64,000 bases of DNA from contig WNNJ02000718.1 in assembly GCA_012934845.2 (NCBI GenBank), forward strand, positions 41,080 to 105,079, written 5' to 3'. Positions 34,860-47,235 of the stretch are shown in pieces. Every line of letters starts with the position of its first letter. Position 1 is the stretch's first letter. The notes beneath the pieces are model-generated. The model had not been told where the DNA came from, did not search any database, and worked only from the letters and a program-made list of their open reading frames with translations. This DNA comes from Pomphorhynchus laevis. Taxonomy: Eukaryota; Acanthocephala; Palaeacanthocephala; Echinorhynchida; Pomphorhynchidae. Position numbers and translations under genes: made by a program.

Positions 34860-35520
34860 TATCCATGATAATAAACCTTGAGTAGTTGAGCTGTAACGGT
34901 GGCAACTGTGTTGTGATAAAATCAAGATCATCAACAAATTTAAAGCTGTCTACCTCGATTCTAGCAGCTAGAACGCTGACAGTAGTCGACTTAGTATGGA
35001 TTAAGACGAGCAATACTCGTCCTGTTCCTACTCAGCTGGAGCCTATATCTAGAACTCCAGTATTCATTCGAGAGAGAGCATGCCTAAAGGAAGCGGAGAG
35101 ATTGGGAAGATGTAGCATTTTAGCTAGGACATTGAGGTTAGTCGGAGTAAGACTGTAAATGCGACCTCTATAGGTAGTCGAAAGGATCCCAGTAGCTTGC
35201 GAAGAGAGGTAGGAATTAAAATCGGTCAAACTCTCATTCCCTATTCTGGGAAGAGTTGGATAGCTGCCTGAAAGAAGGTTACTCTGATAGGATCAAAGTG
35301 GAACCTGCTAAGCATAGTATCTACATTTAGCCGCCAGCGTATTATGTTATGAGAGGTGAAGTTGAACTGTAACGATGGCAACTGTGTTGAAATAACATCA
35401 AGAGCATCAATCAATTTAAAGCTACCTATCTCGATTATAAAAGCTAGAACGCCGATAGTAGTAATGTCACAATACTGATATATTTGGATGCATTTATGAA
35501 ACTGTATCAACGTTGTGTCG
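34860..35520 (-). repeat. Two diverged copies of an unidentified coding-like segment
   Basis: About 110 bp at 34.88-34.99 kb and at 35.35-35.47 kb are related. Minus-strand readings are DSFKFVDDLDFITTQLPPLQ versus GSFKLIDALDVISTQLPSLQ. The change pattern keeps the frame, as if once coding. Between them lies another short ORF (SYLSSQATGILSTTYRGRI). I do not recognise the family. A decayed transposon protein or a host gene relic are both possible. Confidence 0.45.
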
Positions 35521-35734
35521 ATAAATTATTGCCCATCATTGTTGTCGCTCTAATAAGCGACTTAATTGAGTGTGTACAGCTTAGTGTCGGTGGACATCAA
35601 ACTCCCATGCTTTATGTATTGTCAGTTACGTTATTGTTGTTAATGTTGCTTTATATTCATTATTAAGTGGTTGAAATTGAGCGTATACGTCTGCGAAAAA
35701 GAAATCATCATATAAACGTATCATCATTGTCGGC

Positions 35735-35945
35735 TCCTCATCGTTCATCAACCTCCCTTTCTTAGACGACACTCGTTCCACCTCTATATCACTGCGATCC
35801 CGTAATTACTCTAACAATTGCGGTATCTTCATGTTCCCAATTACTCTAACAATTGCGATATCCGATCCTTCCTAGTCGTCGCCCTACTCGCCTCGAATCA
35901 GCTCCCACTCGACGTCCGCCGCGTTATTTCCTTTATTATGTTCAA
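35735..35945 (-). mobile_element. LINE D 3'-end fragment
   Basis: Closely related to 62-310 and 53.85-54.5 kb (minus-strand C-terminal tail with NQLPLDVRRV). It contains an internal 30-bp near-duplication around ATTACTCTAACAATTGCG. Confidence 0.7.
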
Positions 35946-35989
35946 ATAATTATCTCTTTCATACCCAACTTTTCGACACATTATTATTA

Positions 35990-37110
35990 ATACAGGTCAT
36001 AGCCATAAGGCTGTTTTGACCGCTCACATAAAAAACAAATAAATACAAGAAAAAAATCAAAAAAATCGTTCAGTATATATATCAGAACCATGGGTACTGC
36101 AGCAACCACCACTCGTTCTCATTTCGAATCCAGTTCTTTATATTGGATTTAAATTCATTGATTGTATGCACCGCAACGACATCAACTGGAAGACGATTCC
36201 AAATATTCACCGCTCGATGAGACAGTCGGAAATGACGAGGGTATTTTCCGTGCTCATGTACTACTAGTACTTTCGAGTGCCCTCTACGTCCATCCCGTTC
36301 ATTGAGTTCAACTCTATTTGCTGGAAAATTTTCATCTTTATTAACTAGTCGATACATAGCTAGAAGGTCGAAAAGAAGGAACCTTTCACGCACTGTCGGC
36401 ATATTCAAACTTTTATTCGTGCCTCATAGAGAAGATATCGTACATGAAGACATAATTTCGTAAACCGTCGAAGTATGCGCTCTAATTGATCAAGTTCTGT
36501 ACGCGTACACGGAAAGACTGCTGGCGACACATATTCTAATATCGGTCTTATAAGAGCATTATATAAACGCACAACACAAACGGGAGATAAATCTTTAAAG
36601 CAATTTTTGACAATATAGGTCATTCTTCTTGCTGCGTTACAAATCCTATCAGTGTTAGTACATGTTTTCAGATTGTTTTGAACAATTATACCAAGATTCC
36701 AGAATGGACTGCGTGGAAACAACAAACTCATCGCCAATAAAATATTCTTGACTCACATTGCTATGACCTAATCTCATATGTGCACACTTTTTAATATTCA
36801 ATGTAATTCCAGTGTTTAAAGACCATCGATAAACAATGTTTAGGATATTTTGAAAGTCATTTCGATCCTTGTTGGTTTTAATCAATTTCCATACCTTTAC
36901 ATCGTCGGCAAAAGCTAAAACACTACAATCCTCAATTAAATCTAGTATCTGATTTATAAATATGTTAATCAACAAGGGTCCTAAGACTGATCCAGAATGG
37001 ACTGCGTGGAAACAACAAACTCATTACCAATAAAATATTCTTGACTCCCATTGCTATGACCTAATCTCATATGTGCACACTTTTTAATATGCAATACAAT
37101 TCCATTGATC
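35990..37110 (-). mobile_element. 5'-truncated CR1-like LINE with internal duplication
   Basis: Minus strand: LINIFINQILDL, AFADDVKVWKL, LNIKKCAHMRLG (36.66-36.98 kb), then the thumb region (36.4-36.7 kb) and tail FRLSHRAVNIWNRLPVDVV (36.08-36.41 kb). About 117 bp at 36,699-36,814 are repeated at 36,992-37,108, marking a rearranged 5' end. The 3' end shares GCCATAAGGCTGTTTTG-type sequence with the element at 1.0-4.0 kb. Confidence 0.8.
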
Positions 37111-38320
37111 TATTCGCATGTGTCGTTTGTGATCAACGGTACTTTTGTTGCATAAATCATAATTCATATCATGAATTATGATAAGAATGTAGATTAAACC
37201 CTGTTTCATTGAGAAAAATGATCTGAATATTGTCTACAGAATTAACTGATGCAGCAAATTTCGCTCCTACCTGGTCATTTTCGTCGAGTTTCGATTGGTC
37301 CGATTAAATAAGGAACTTTCTTATATATTCCATCTCCTTTACAGTTCTGCATACAGTAGATTCAAACTAAGATCAATTTTTGTTAATTTTTTTTAATTCC
37401 ACATAGATGTCTTTGAATCTATTACTTGGATCTCGTACAAACTCAGATTCGATTGCATTTTTCTCAAAAGATTCTACCGTTGCTGTCCTCCTTTCTTTTC
37501 TCCTACCATTATAGAAATCATTGAAATCATAGTAATGCAAGATTGTGCCAATAATAATTAAAAGGTGTGTATTCTTCTATACTTGTAAATAAACCAGATA
37601 TTGGACGTGTAATTTTCATCATGGTAATAAATGATGATACTCTGTAGTTCACCATTACTTAATCGATTAATTTAAGAAGGCAATCATCTTTTTATTTTTA
37701 TTAAAAATACAATTCAGGTGTTCAATCTATTTGTACTAACGATGTTCGGCATTAAATCAAGCACTTTTCAAAGTTTGATTTCTTCCGGAGCACGTTCGAA
37801 ATTGGAATATTAAGTTTTCATGGTGATTTCTTTTCACAGTTAACCAATTTTTAACACAAGCACAAATATAATATTTTTCGTGTATATCTTGCCTTATTAC
37901 GAAACGAGTATTATTTAGTTTACACACGATATCTTTCAAGAAAATATGCAAAATACCAAATTTCAATATCAGCATAAGATATTGAACATATCAGCATATG
38001 TTCATATTGAAATTTTACGTTGTAATTACAACACAAGACATATTATTTAGGTTACAAAATAGTGAATAAAATATTGTTCAATAAATCGCAAATTAATTTC
38101 AAATATTTTCAAATATCTATTTCTTCTATATGGATAAGCGATTTGTGTGGATATTAGTGCAACGACAATGTTCATATTGATGATCTGCTTCTTTGTATAG
38201 TAAAACCATAGTAATTTATAATAAAAAATCAGAACCAGCATCGCATATTAATATTTATAAATTCAGTAATTCAAGGTAAAAATCATTTTTAATATAAATG
38301 CGACTCAAACAGCATATTGT
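37111..38320. other. Intergenic, no gene recognised
   Basis: AT-rich, with only short chance ORFs on the minus strand (37.76-37.98 and 38.05-38.24 kb). Nothing repeated or structured stands out. Confidence 0.6.
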
Positions 38321-39354
38321 CTAGAAAATCACGGATCCGAGACTAAACCCTTGCTTTAGACGTTGACCGACAGTGCAGTTGAACTGAAACGTTTTTGGAG
38401 CTTCGAAAGCAATAAAAACATACGATCCCATTGAAAAGTATCCAAATGGTTGAGCCTTGTTTACATGCAGATCAATGCTTCTTTGGTGAACGATACCATC
38501 GTAAAGGTGTATATCGTCAGACTTGCTATTGGTATTGAGCGTGTAGTCTTCTGATACGTGTATCGACCCAACATTAATAGCTCCGATCATTGTCATGGAA
38601 AAGAAACCATGAAGCCATTTACCATTATAAGATACTCTTTCATTTGCTTCTAGCTTACGGATCTTATTTGGACGTACACTGGTTAGAAACCCGGGATAAT
38701 GTATTCGTTCATTAACTCGCCAGTCTGTTGCGGAATTGAAATGATGATTATCTGATGGAGACAGATAAATGCCGATAAAGAACATATTTGAATTTCTATG
38801 CAGGCGCTTACGCAGATCGATAGAAAACTGCGATTGTTTAACTTCTACATTTAAGATTTCTTCATCTGGACTTATTTTACCTAGTTCAGACACAATTCCT
38901 TCAACTGGACTCATCAACTGAGAATGATTACAGCAATCAATAGTTAAACAACTGTGACGACTATCATTTACTCTTGTAAAGATACTATTCATTGAAGTCA
39001 ATGAGGAAAACTGGTTAGGTTCATAATCGCGTATATTGTTTACCCAACAGAATAATTTACAAAATGGATTATAGATAAAGTGTGGTAATTGAAGGTTCAT
39101 CAGTTTCCCGACAAATCTAGATAGTCGTCGTTCTATTAGACCTATAAATCTTTCTTGTTGATTTGACATTCTAAATAATTTACTTGACGAAAAGCGTATC
39201 TGTAGAACTTCCAGGCCACAAACCCAGCTAAAATAGGTATGATTAAATTTTAAAAGGAAAGCAAATACTAAAATCGATAATTTTGATCGAAAACGATTGC
39301 AATGAATGAAAATATACGTAACGAAGAAAATAAGAAATAATGGAATAGTATCAT
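38321..39354 (-). CDS. PISD: Phosphatidylserine decarboxylase, mitochondrial
   Basis: Converts phosphatidylserine to phosphatidylethanolamine at the mitochondrial inner membrane. It self-cleaves to make a pyruvoyl cofactor. The main exon (39,141-38,321) is secure: LMNLQLPHFIYNPF, LMSPVEGIVSELG, YLSPSDNHHFNSATDW, NERVSYNGKWLHGFFSM, GAINVGSI, FSMGSYVFIAFEAP. I propose two small 5' exons, 39,354-39,318 and 39,227-39,189, with introns of 90 and 47 bp. This keeps phase, yields 298 residues and adds GFVAWKFYRYAFR, which resembles the membrane-anchor/YR region of the family. The alternative is an ATG at 39,169 with no anchor. Oddities: LGST reads MGSY (Ser kept) and the DYHRFH motif reads DNHHFN. 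Confidence 0.85.
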
Positions 39355-39359
39355 TTAAA

Positions 39360-39909
39360 ATAAAACATTTATCACTTTTACAAGCATACGAGGTGTTTGA
39401 CCATAAATCAATAGTTTGCCATTAAATGAAAATATTTTACATTTTAAGAATTTTTAATTATTTTAAGACATTCTTATGTTTAAAATAGCGCTAACACATC
39501 CAACAGCACGATGATATACCAGTTAGGACATTAATACAAACTCGGATTACAAACTATCAAATGATTCATACAAAGGGGTGTTAAGTAACAGAACGCTTAA
39601 AATCAAATTGAATTGAAACATTATGTTAAACAATTCATAAGCATCAATGTGTTTATACAACAAATATAATACAAATGCTCATTTGTATTATGAATGAAAC
39701 GTTTTTAACTAAAAAAATATTTCTAAGAAAAATTATTATTTTTTAATCGAAAACAATAATTTTTATTTGACTAAAAATAATTAAAAAGTTATAATTCAAA
39801 TTCTTTTATAATTAAAAAGTTATAATTGTTCAGTCTAATTACAATTGAAAAAGATCTCTAGGGCGAAATGTCAAAAGTAGTTTGTCCTATCTTTGTATAC
39901 AAATTATTC
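39360..39909. other. Intergenic, no gene recognised
   Basis: AT-rich sequence between PISD and the Penelope-like remnant. It includes a short repeated TAATTAAAAAGTTATAATT near 39.78-39.83 kb. Confidence 0.6.
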
Positions 39910-40690
39910 AATGGAATATATGACAGCGTCTCAAAAAAGAACGTGTTCTGATCCGGAGGAATTCTATAATCTTGTCAAATGATGGTTAATAAACAGGTCA
40001 AAGAAGCTGCTAGATTAGATAGGAAAAGGTTACTTGAACCATCATTCAAACATGAAGATCACATATGTGGTTAACGATTCATTCCAAGCTCGACGATATT
40101 CAGAAAGTGATGAATGCAATAATGAGTTCTACAAGTAAGAACTTAGTAATCCCTACAGTTAGATTAAGGATAAAAAAACAAATTTTCAAATCTACTGATT
40201 AGGTCTCGCTATACAAGATATACAGATCAAACTGAAAACAATTGGATATGCGCTCCATCTGGAGACAAACGATGCAAGACTTGCTCTGTGATATGAACAA
40301 CAAGAGAGTGCATATGTTCCGGAACAAAGGTACATACTCAAATCAAAGTTAGGGAAAATTGTAAGACACGGAAGGAGATATATGTAGGGACATGCCAACT
40401 TTGTTCAAACCAGTATGTCGACCAGACATCGCTAACGCTCTCATGAAGACTAAATACACGCTGAACGCATATTAGAAAAGTGAATCCACTCGATTGAGCA
40501 GTAGCTCATAGCATCAAGCATGGAAGCAATGAGGATACATTGCATTATTACATTTATAAATCTATTTGCAAAACATAAGAGCTGGAGAAGGAGGAAACGA
40601 GATACGGTGAACTTCTTCATACGGAAAGTGAACGGGGATACAATCCTTAACATGTTTATGAATAGCGTGGCGACACATAGTTTTACAGTA
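39910..40690 (+). mobile_element. Penelope-like element fossil: linker and GIY-YIG endonuclease end
   Basis: Sense-strand peptides fit the end of a Penelope-like (PLE) polyprotein. A linker (VKEAARLDRKRLLEPSF-like) is followed by a Cys-pair region and a GIY-YIG nuclease core (IYVGTCQLCSNQYVDQTS). It is old and broken, with several breaks, and the RT part is not attached here. PLEs use a GIY-YIG nuclease for target-primed insertion. Confidence 0.55.
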
Positions 40691-40832
40691 ACTTTAGAAT
40701 TTTTTTTGTGCATATGTTTTATTAGATTGAAAAAGGTTAGTTTGCATTCGCATGTTATTCTTTTACTTTTCGATATACATAACATCCGCAACCATTAATA
40801 ATACCAGCGGTCAAATTCAATATATATATATA

Positions 40833-43800
40833 TAAATTGGTAATGCGAAAAATCGCTTGTAACTGTGGTCCAGGAGCCTAAACAGGCTACTATTGATTTT
40901 AAATCCATATGAGTTGCTACAAAACTGGACTTCGATCATCAGCTCCATCAGTCTAATGTATCACTCCGAGACGCCCCAAACCACCCAGCAGTCATCGTCA
41001 GTCGGATGAAGTGGTTAAGGTGCGTTTCGACTGCTTTTGTGATAACTATAAAGACACCAGCAATTCCTCACGATGCTAAACAAAACTCAGGTGCAGAAAG
41101 CGTTTTTACTGGCTTGTTGCGTGTGTAGACCTTCTAGTTATTCTTTATATGCACAAATGCGTATCCGTTGGTTACGAGGGCACTGAATTTCTCACAGGAT
41201 TCCGAAAGGAATACGTTTTTATAAATTGGTAATGCGAAAAATCGCTTGTAACTGTGGTCCAGGAGCCTAAACAGGCTACTATTGATTTTAAATCCATATG
41301 AGTTGCTACAAAACTGGACTTCGATCATCAGCTCCATCAGTCTAATGTATCACTCCGAGACGCCCCAAACCACCCAGCAGTCATCGTCAGTCGGATGAAG
41401 TGGTTAAGGTGCGTTTCGACTGCTTTTGTGATAACTATAAAGACACCAGCAATTCCTCACGATGCTAAACAAAACTCAGGTGCAGAAAGCATTTTTACTG
41501 GCTTGTTGCGTGTGTAGACCTTCTAGTTATTCTTTATATGCACAAATGCGTATCCGTTGGTTACGAGGGCACTGAATTTCTCACAGGATTCCGAAAGGAA
41601 TACGTTTTTATAAATTGGTAATGCGAAAAATCGCTTGTAACTGTGGTCCAGGAGCCTAAACAGGCTACTATTGATTTTAAATCCATATGAGTTGCTACAA
41701 AACTGGACTTCGATCATCAGCTCCATCAGTCTAATGTATCACTCCGAGACGCCCCAAACCACCCAGCAGTCATCGTCAGTCGGATGAAGTGGTTAAGGTG
41801 CGTTTCGACTGCTTTTGTGATAACTATAAAGACACCAGCAATTCCTCACGATGCTAAACAAAACTCAGGTGCAGAAAGCGTTTTTACTGGCTTGTTGCGT
41901 GTGTAGACCTTCTAGTTATTCTTTATATGCACAAATGCGTATCCGTTGGTTACGAGGGCACTGAATTTCTCACAGGATTCCGAAAGGAATACGTTTTTTT
42001 ATAAATTGGTAATGCGAAAAATCGCTTGTAACTGTGGTCCAGGAGCCTAAACAGGCTACTATTGATTTTAAATCCATATGAGTTGCTACAAAACTGGACT
42101 TCGATCATCAGCTCCATCAGTCTAATGTATCACTCCGAGACGCCCCAAACCACCCAGCAGTCATCGTCAGTCGGATGAAGTGGTTAAGGTGCGTTTCGAC
42201 TGCTTTTGTGATAACTATAAAGACACCAGCAATTCCTCACGATGCTAAACAAAACTCAGGTGCAGAAAGCGTTTTTACTGGCTTGTTGCGTGTGTAGACC
42301 TTCTAGTTATTCTTTATATGCACAAATGCGTATCCGTTGGTTACGAGGGCACTGAATTTCTCACAGGATTCCGAAAGGAATACGTTTTTATAAATTGGTA
42401 ATGCGAAAAATCGCTTGTAACTGTGGTCCAGGAGCCTAAACAGGCTACTATTGATTTTAAATCCATATGAGTTGCTACAAAACTGGACTTCGATCATCAG
42501 CTCCATCAGTCTAATGTATCACTCCGAGACGCCCCAAACCACCCAGCAGTCATCGTCAGTCGGATGAAGTGGTTAAGGTGCGTTTCGACTGCTTTTGTGA
42601 TAACTATAAAGACACCAGCAATTCCTCACGATGCTAAACAAAACTCAGGTGCAGAAAGCGTTTTTACTGGCTTGTTGCGTGTGTAGACCTTCTAGTTATT
42701 CTTTATATGCACAAATGCGTATCCGTTGGTTACGAGGGCACTGAATTTCTCACAGGATTCCGAAAGGAATACGTTTTTTATAAATTGGTAATGCGAAAAA
42801 TCGCTTGTAACTGTGGTCCAGGAGCCTAAACAGGCTACTATTGATTTTAAATCCATATGAGTTGCTACAAAACTGGACTTCGATCATCAGCTCCATCAGT
42901 CTAATGTATCACTCCGAGACGCCCCAAACCACCCAGCAGTCATCGTCAGTCGGATGAAGTGGTTAAGGTGCGTTTCGACTGCTTTTGTGATAACTATAAA
43001 GACACCAGCAATTCCTCACGATGCTAAACAAAACTCAGGTGCAGAAAGCGTTTTTACTGGCTTGTTGCGTGTGTAGACCTTCTAGTTATTCTTTATATGC
43101 ACAAATGCGTATCCGTTGGTTACGAGGGCACTGAATTTCTCACAGGATTCCGAAAGGAATACGTTTTTATAAATTGGTAATGCGAAAAATCGCTTGTAAC
43201 TGTGGTCCAGGAGCCTAAACAGGCTACTATTGATTTTAAATCCATATGAGTTGCTACAAAACTGGACTTCGATCATCAGCTCCATCAGTCTAATGTATCA
43301 CTCCGAGACGCCCCAAACCACCCAGCAGTCATCGTCAGTCGGATGAAGTGGTTAGGGTGCGTTTCGACTGCTTTTGTGATAACTATAAAGACACCAGCAA
43401 TTCCTCACGATGCTAAACAAAACTCAGGTGCAGAAAGCGTTTTTACTGGCTTGTTGCGTGTGTAGACCTTCTAGTTATTCTTTATATGCACAAATGCGTA
43501 TCCGTTGGTTACGAGGGCACTGAATTTCTCACAGGATTCCGAAAGGAATACGTTTTTATAAATTGGTAATGCGAAAAATCGCTTGTAACTGTGGTCCAGG
43601 AGCCTAAACAGGCTACTATTGATTTTAAATCCATATGAGTTGCTACAAAACTGGACTTCGATCATCAGCTCCATCAGTCTAATGTATCACTCCGAGACGC
43701 CCCAAACCACCCAGCAGTCATCGTCAGTCGGATGAAGTGGTTAAGGTGCGTTTCGACTGCTTTTGTGATAACTATAAAGACACCAGCAATTCCTCACGAT

Positions 43801-44150
43801 GCTAAACAAAACTCAGGTGCAGAAAGCGTTTTTACTGGCTTGTTGCGTGTGTAGACCTTCTAGTTATTCTTTATATGCACAAATGCGTATCCGTTGGTTA
43901 CGAGGGCACTGAATTTCTCACAGGATTCCGAAAGGAATACGTTTTTATAAATTGGTAATGCGAAAAATCGCTTGTAACTGTGGTCCAGGAGCCTAAACAG
44001 GCTACTATTGATTTTAAATCCATATGAGTTGCTACAAAACTGGACTTCGATCATCAGCTCCATCAGTCTAATGTATCACTCCGAGACGCCCCAAACCACC
44101 CAGCAGTCATCGTCAGTCGGATGAAGTGGTTAAGGTGCGTTTCGACTGCT
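40833..44150. repeat. 389-bp tandem satellite, about 8.5 copies, near identical
   Basis: Units start with ATAAATTGGTAATGCGAAA at about 40,833, 41,220, 41,609, 42,000, 42,388, 42,779, 43,167, 43,556 and 43,946. Differences are confined to the length of a T run before the unit start (5-7 T) and about three substitutions, so the array is recent or homogenised. Each unit has a small hairpin with a GAAA loop (ATTCC-GAAA-GGAAT). The 67-codon minus ORF repeated in the units is not convincing as a gene. The array sits between two Penelope-like fossils, and its last unit runs into the RT fossil after a TATA-rich joint. Confidence 0.95.
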
Positions 44151-44169
44151 TTATTTATATATAAATATA

Positions 44170-46363
44170 TTGTTCCTGTCTTCTGCTCTTATTCTATTCA
44201 CATATTGTTGGTCTTCGATGATCGCAGACGGCAGTCCTGACACTCTAGATATACATATGGTCCCATCGAGGATCCTGCCGGACCAGGAACAAGCGGAAAT
44301 CTATGCATATGTACATTTTATGTCCTACTACTGGACAAATCGAGTTATGCCGATGGGACTGCGGATAAAACCGAGACTGTCCCCTATTCACAGAGGAATC
44401 GACGAATGCCATATACTACAATTGAAGAGAGATGAAAAGAGAATTCTGCGCGGTGCCGAGATGCAGCTATTACAACTGTTGCTCAGCTATTATTCGCGGA
44501 TTTCGAACATCTATTGTCGGCGAACAGTGGATCCCTTATTAGTAAATCAGGCACTGAAGGGCAAATGCCTAAAACTAAGCATGGTTCACCACAGGAAAAC
44601 ATCAACCCGGGAGCTCGTACTTAATAATTGGTAACCGAACCGACGGTTTCGACGTGAACCACAGCAGAATCCTCTCGCCGATTCGCGAACAGCACTGGAA
44701 CAGAAAGAATATAACGTCGTCAACATGAGCGCTCAACAACTGACACAGTCACAGATGGAAGTTCTGGACCTCGGGTTGAACTATGCAATCACCCACAGAA
44801 TTTGACCGCCATGAGCTAGCCATTAATGTCAAGAAGGCTGCAACAACCTTTGAGGACGAAAGCCGTAACGCAGCCGCGACGAATACTCTGGGTCGACAAC
44901 TATTCGAGAAGTACGTCACGAAGAAATGCTGTGACACAGGCCCGATCAACCTTAATAAGCAACATCTGAAGGTAATCAGCGAAATCCGGCAAATTCATGA
45001 CGTTGTCATAAAGCCAAGTGACAAGGGTGGTGAAGCTGTTGTATGGTCGAGAAGTGAATACATCGCCGAGGCAATGCGACATCTCAGCCAGGTGGCTTAC
45101 CAGACTGCGACGATTGACGATTTGGAGCTGGCAATTGCAGCAGTGAGAGAGCTTTTGGAAAAGCACGCTAGCCTTAGAGCTGTCGATGCTGAGTTGATCA
45201 CGCGATTAGTTATGCCGCATCCCAGGCCCGGCTGTTTTTACATGCTCCCGAATACACATAAGCTCAAACAACCATGTCCGGGAAAACCAATAGTCAGTTG
45301 TAACGGGACAGCGACTGAGAAGCTGAGCTGACACATTGACGAACTTATAAAGCCTCTATTGAATGGGGTACCAGCTCATTTAACCAGTACCACAGATTTC
45401 TTAACGAAATTCGACTCTATCATGAGAAACTTGACAGCGGACCAGTCCATGGTAACAATGGACGTGTCTTCGCTGTATACGTCGATAGACCACACAGCCG
45501 GAGAGTCTCTGCACTGTATGAAATGATGGGAAATGCTGGATGGAGTGTGAAGAAAATAAACTTCATTACAGAAGCAGCAACTGTAATACTGAAGAATAAT
45601 GTCTTCCAGTTTAACGGCGAACTCTATAAGCAAGTGAACGGTATCGCAATGGTGACGTCGATGGCCCCGACCTACGCAATCATCTATATGCATCAGTATG
45701 AATGTAACATACTAAGGAACTTCCCACACCGCCGCCTATATGCAAGGTATATCGATGATATCTTCACAATCTTTCCGACCGCCGAGCTGGACATACTTAG
45801 AGACGCCTTCACTACAGCAGGATCCCTTGAGTTCGACATTCACTCAGGACAGAGTGCTATCTTTCTGGATCTTGATATATACAGAAACAAACGGGGCGGA
45901 TCGAGACGGAAATCTACAGAAAGAAGACTTTCGTGCCGACCTACCTTCATGCTCGAAGCAACCACTCGAAGTCCACGAAATTAAATATGATTAAGAACGA
46001 GGCACGTCGAATTGTTCGACTCTGCAGCGATCACAGAGCACGGATCAAACATCTTGACATGCTCGCAGGAGCATTGATAAAGAGTGGCTACCAGAGACGC
46101 CTAGTCTCCACCCTGATTAGTAGTTGTTTGATTCCCAAGGAAGGGCGCACATCGAAAGATGTCCCTAGGACACTGGTGGTAAACAACTATTGTCCCACAC
46201 TGAGGTACTTCGACACCGACGTAAGGAGGTTGACACAAACGGTTAATAGCCAGACAGGGTCTAAGATAAGAGGGACAAAGGTCTACTACCGGTCTAGGCG
46301 CACGATTAAATCAGCGCTGGTGCGAAGCGATCTAAATGCGCGAGATAAGCATGATTATTAGCC
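44170..46363 (+). mobile_element. Penelope-like element fossil: N-terminal region and reverse transcriptase
   Basis: PLE hallmarks in order: PMGLRIKP in the N-terminal region, MLPNTHKLKQPCPGKPIVS, MDVSSLYTSIDH, VNGIAMVTSMAPTYA and ARYIDDIFTIF. A C-terminal region contains YLHARSNHSKSTKLN. The element is in several frames (at least four breaks), so it is not functional as it stands. No GIY-YIG domain follows; instead a structured repeat begins at once. It is less decayed than the fossil at 39.9 kb. Confidence 0.85.
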
Positions 46364-46700
46364 GTTTTCGTTTCGCCCGCTTTTTGCCACATGTTGGCAA
46401 AAAGCATCTCGGACAATACAGTTTCTGGATATCATGATATCATGATATCATTTCTGATATCATGAATACAGTTTCTGGATACCACAGCCGTTTTCGTTAC
46501 GCCCGCTTTTTGCCACATGTTGGCAAAAAGCATCTCGGACCATACAGTTTCTGGATATCATGATGGAAGTTTTCATATACTGTGTGAAATCTGGTAATCC
46601 TGGATTCGTAGCTTAGCAGTCAAGAGCGCAAGCCATGTACGGAGAGCGACAGCTTAAATCACGGATAAATCAAATTTCAAAAGGCTAAGAGTTGGTAGTC

Positions 46701-46792
46701 AGCCTTTTGATGAGCCTGGGGCTACCAACGTGTGGCAAAAAGCGGGCGAAACGAAAACGGCTGTGGCAATGTGGCCGTTAGTAGTCAGGGTG
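46701..46792 (+). ncRNA. Hammerhead-ribozyme-like motif, extended stems, unit 1
   Basis: Same fold as the unit at 47,144-47,235, but the core reads TTGATGA instead of CTGATGA, which should abolish or weaken cleavage. Stem II is GCCTG/CGGGC with one G-U pair, then GAAAC, a stem III-like AACGGC/GCCGTT hairpin, and GTC. Confidence 0.4.
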
Positions 46793-47143
46793 TATGGAAT
46801 TGGATATCATGAAGGAAGGATTCTGTAGCTGGTTTTCAATGCGAAAGTCACCTCGTGTGACCTAGCAACTATTCATTATATAAATAAGAATACATCAAAG
46901 GATCACCAGTCCCGATTTCAATCAATCTTCATGATCTCATACGATAAAATCTATAATAAGCATGCCAGAGAAGCATCTCGGACAATGCAGTTTCTGGATA
47001 TCATGATGGAAGGTTTCATATACTGTGTGAAATCTGGTAATCCTGGATTCGTAGCCTAGCAGTCAAGAGCGCAAGCCAAGTACGGAGAGCGACAGCTCGA
47101 ATCTCGGATAAATCAAATTTCAAAAGGCGAAGAGTTGGTAGTC

Positions 47144-47235
47144 AGCCTTCTGATGAGCCCGGGGCTACCAACATGTGGCAAAAAGCGGGCGAAACGAAAA
47201 CGGCTGTGGCAATGTGGCCGTTAGTAGTCAGGGTG
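47144..47235 (+). ncRNA. Hammerhead-ribozyme-like motif, extended stems, unit 2
   Basis: CTGATGA at 47,150-47,156, stem II GCCCG/CGGGC with a 24-nt loop, GAAAC at 47,191, hairpin AACGGC/GCCGTT, and GTC at 47,227-47,229. Stem I would pair GCCTT with AGGGT (with G-U pairs). The complete core argues for a real type I hammerhead. An internal loop between GAAAC and the stem III hairpin is unusual and lowers confidence. Confidence 0.5.

Noticed and set aside
41134-41337. A 67-codon minus-strand ORF repeated in most 389-bp units
   Set aside because: It exists only because the unit is repeated. It lacks a recognisable domain, is lost where the T-run changes length, and sits in a satellite.
40833-44150. 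Hammerhead ribozyme in the minus strand of the 389-bp satellite
   Set aside because: CTGACGA, GAAAC and a six-pair stem II (GACTGC/GCAGTC) can be arranged as a permuted type II form. However, no GUH triplet with a pairing stem III lies between them, so the fold is incomplete.
44749-45166. Minus-strand ORFs at 44.75-45.17 kb
   Set aside because: They are shadows of the PLE RT remnant on the opposite strand.
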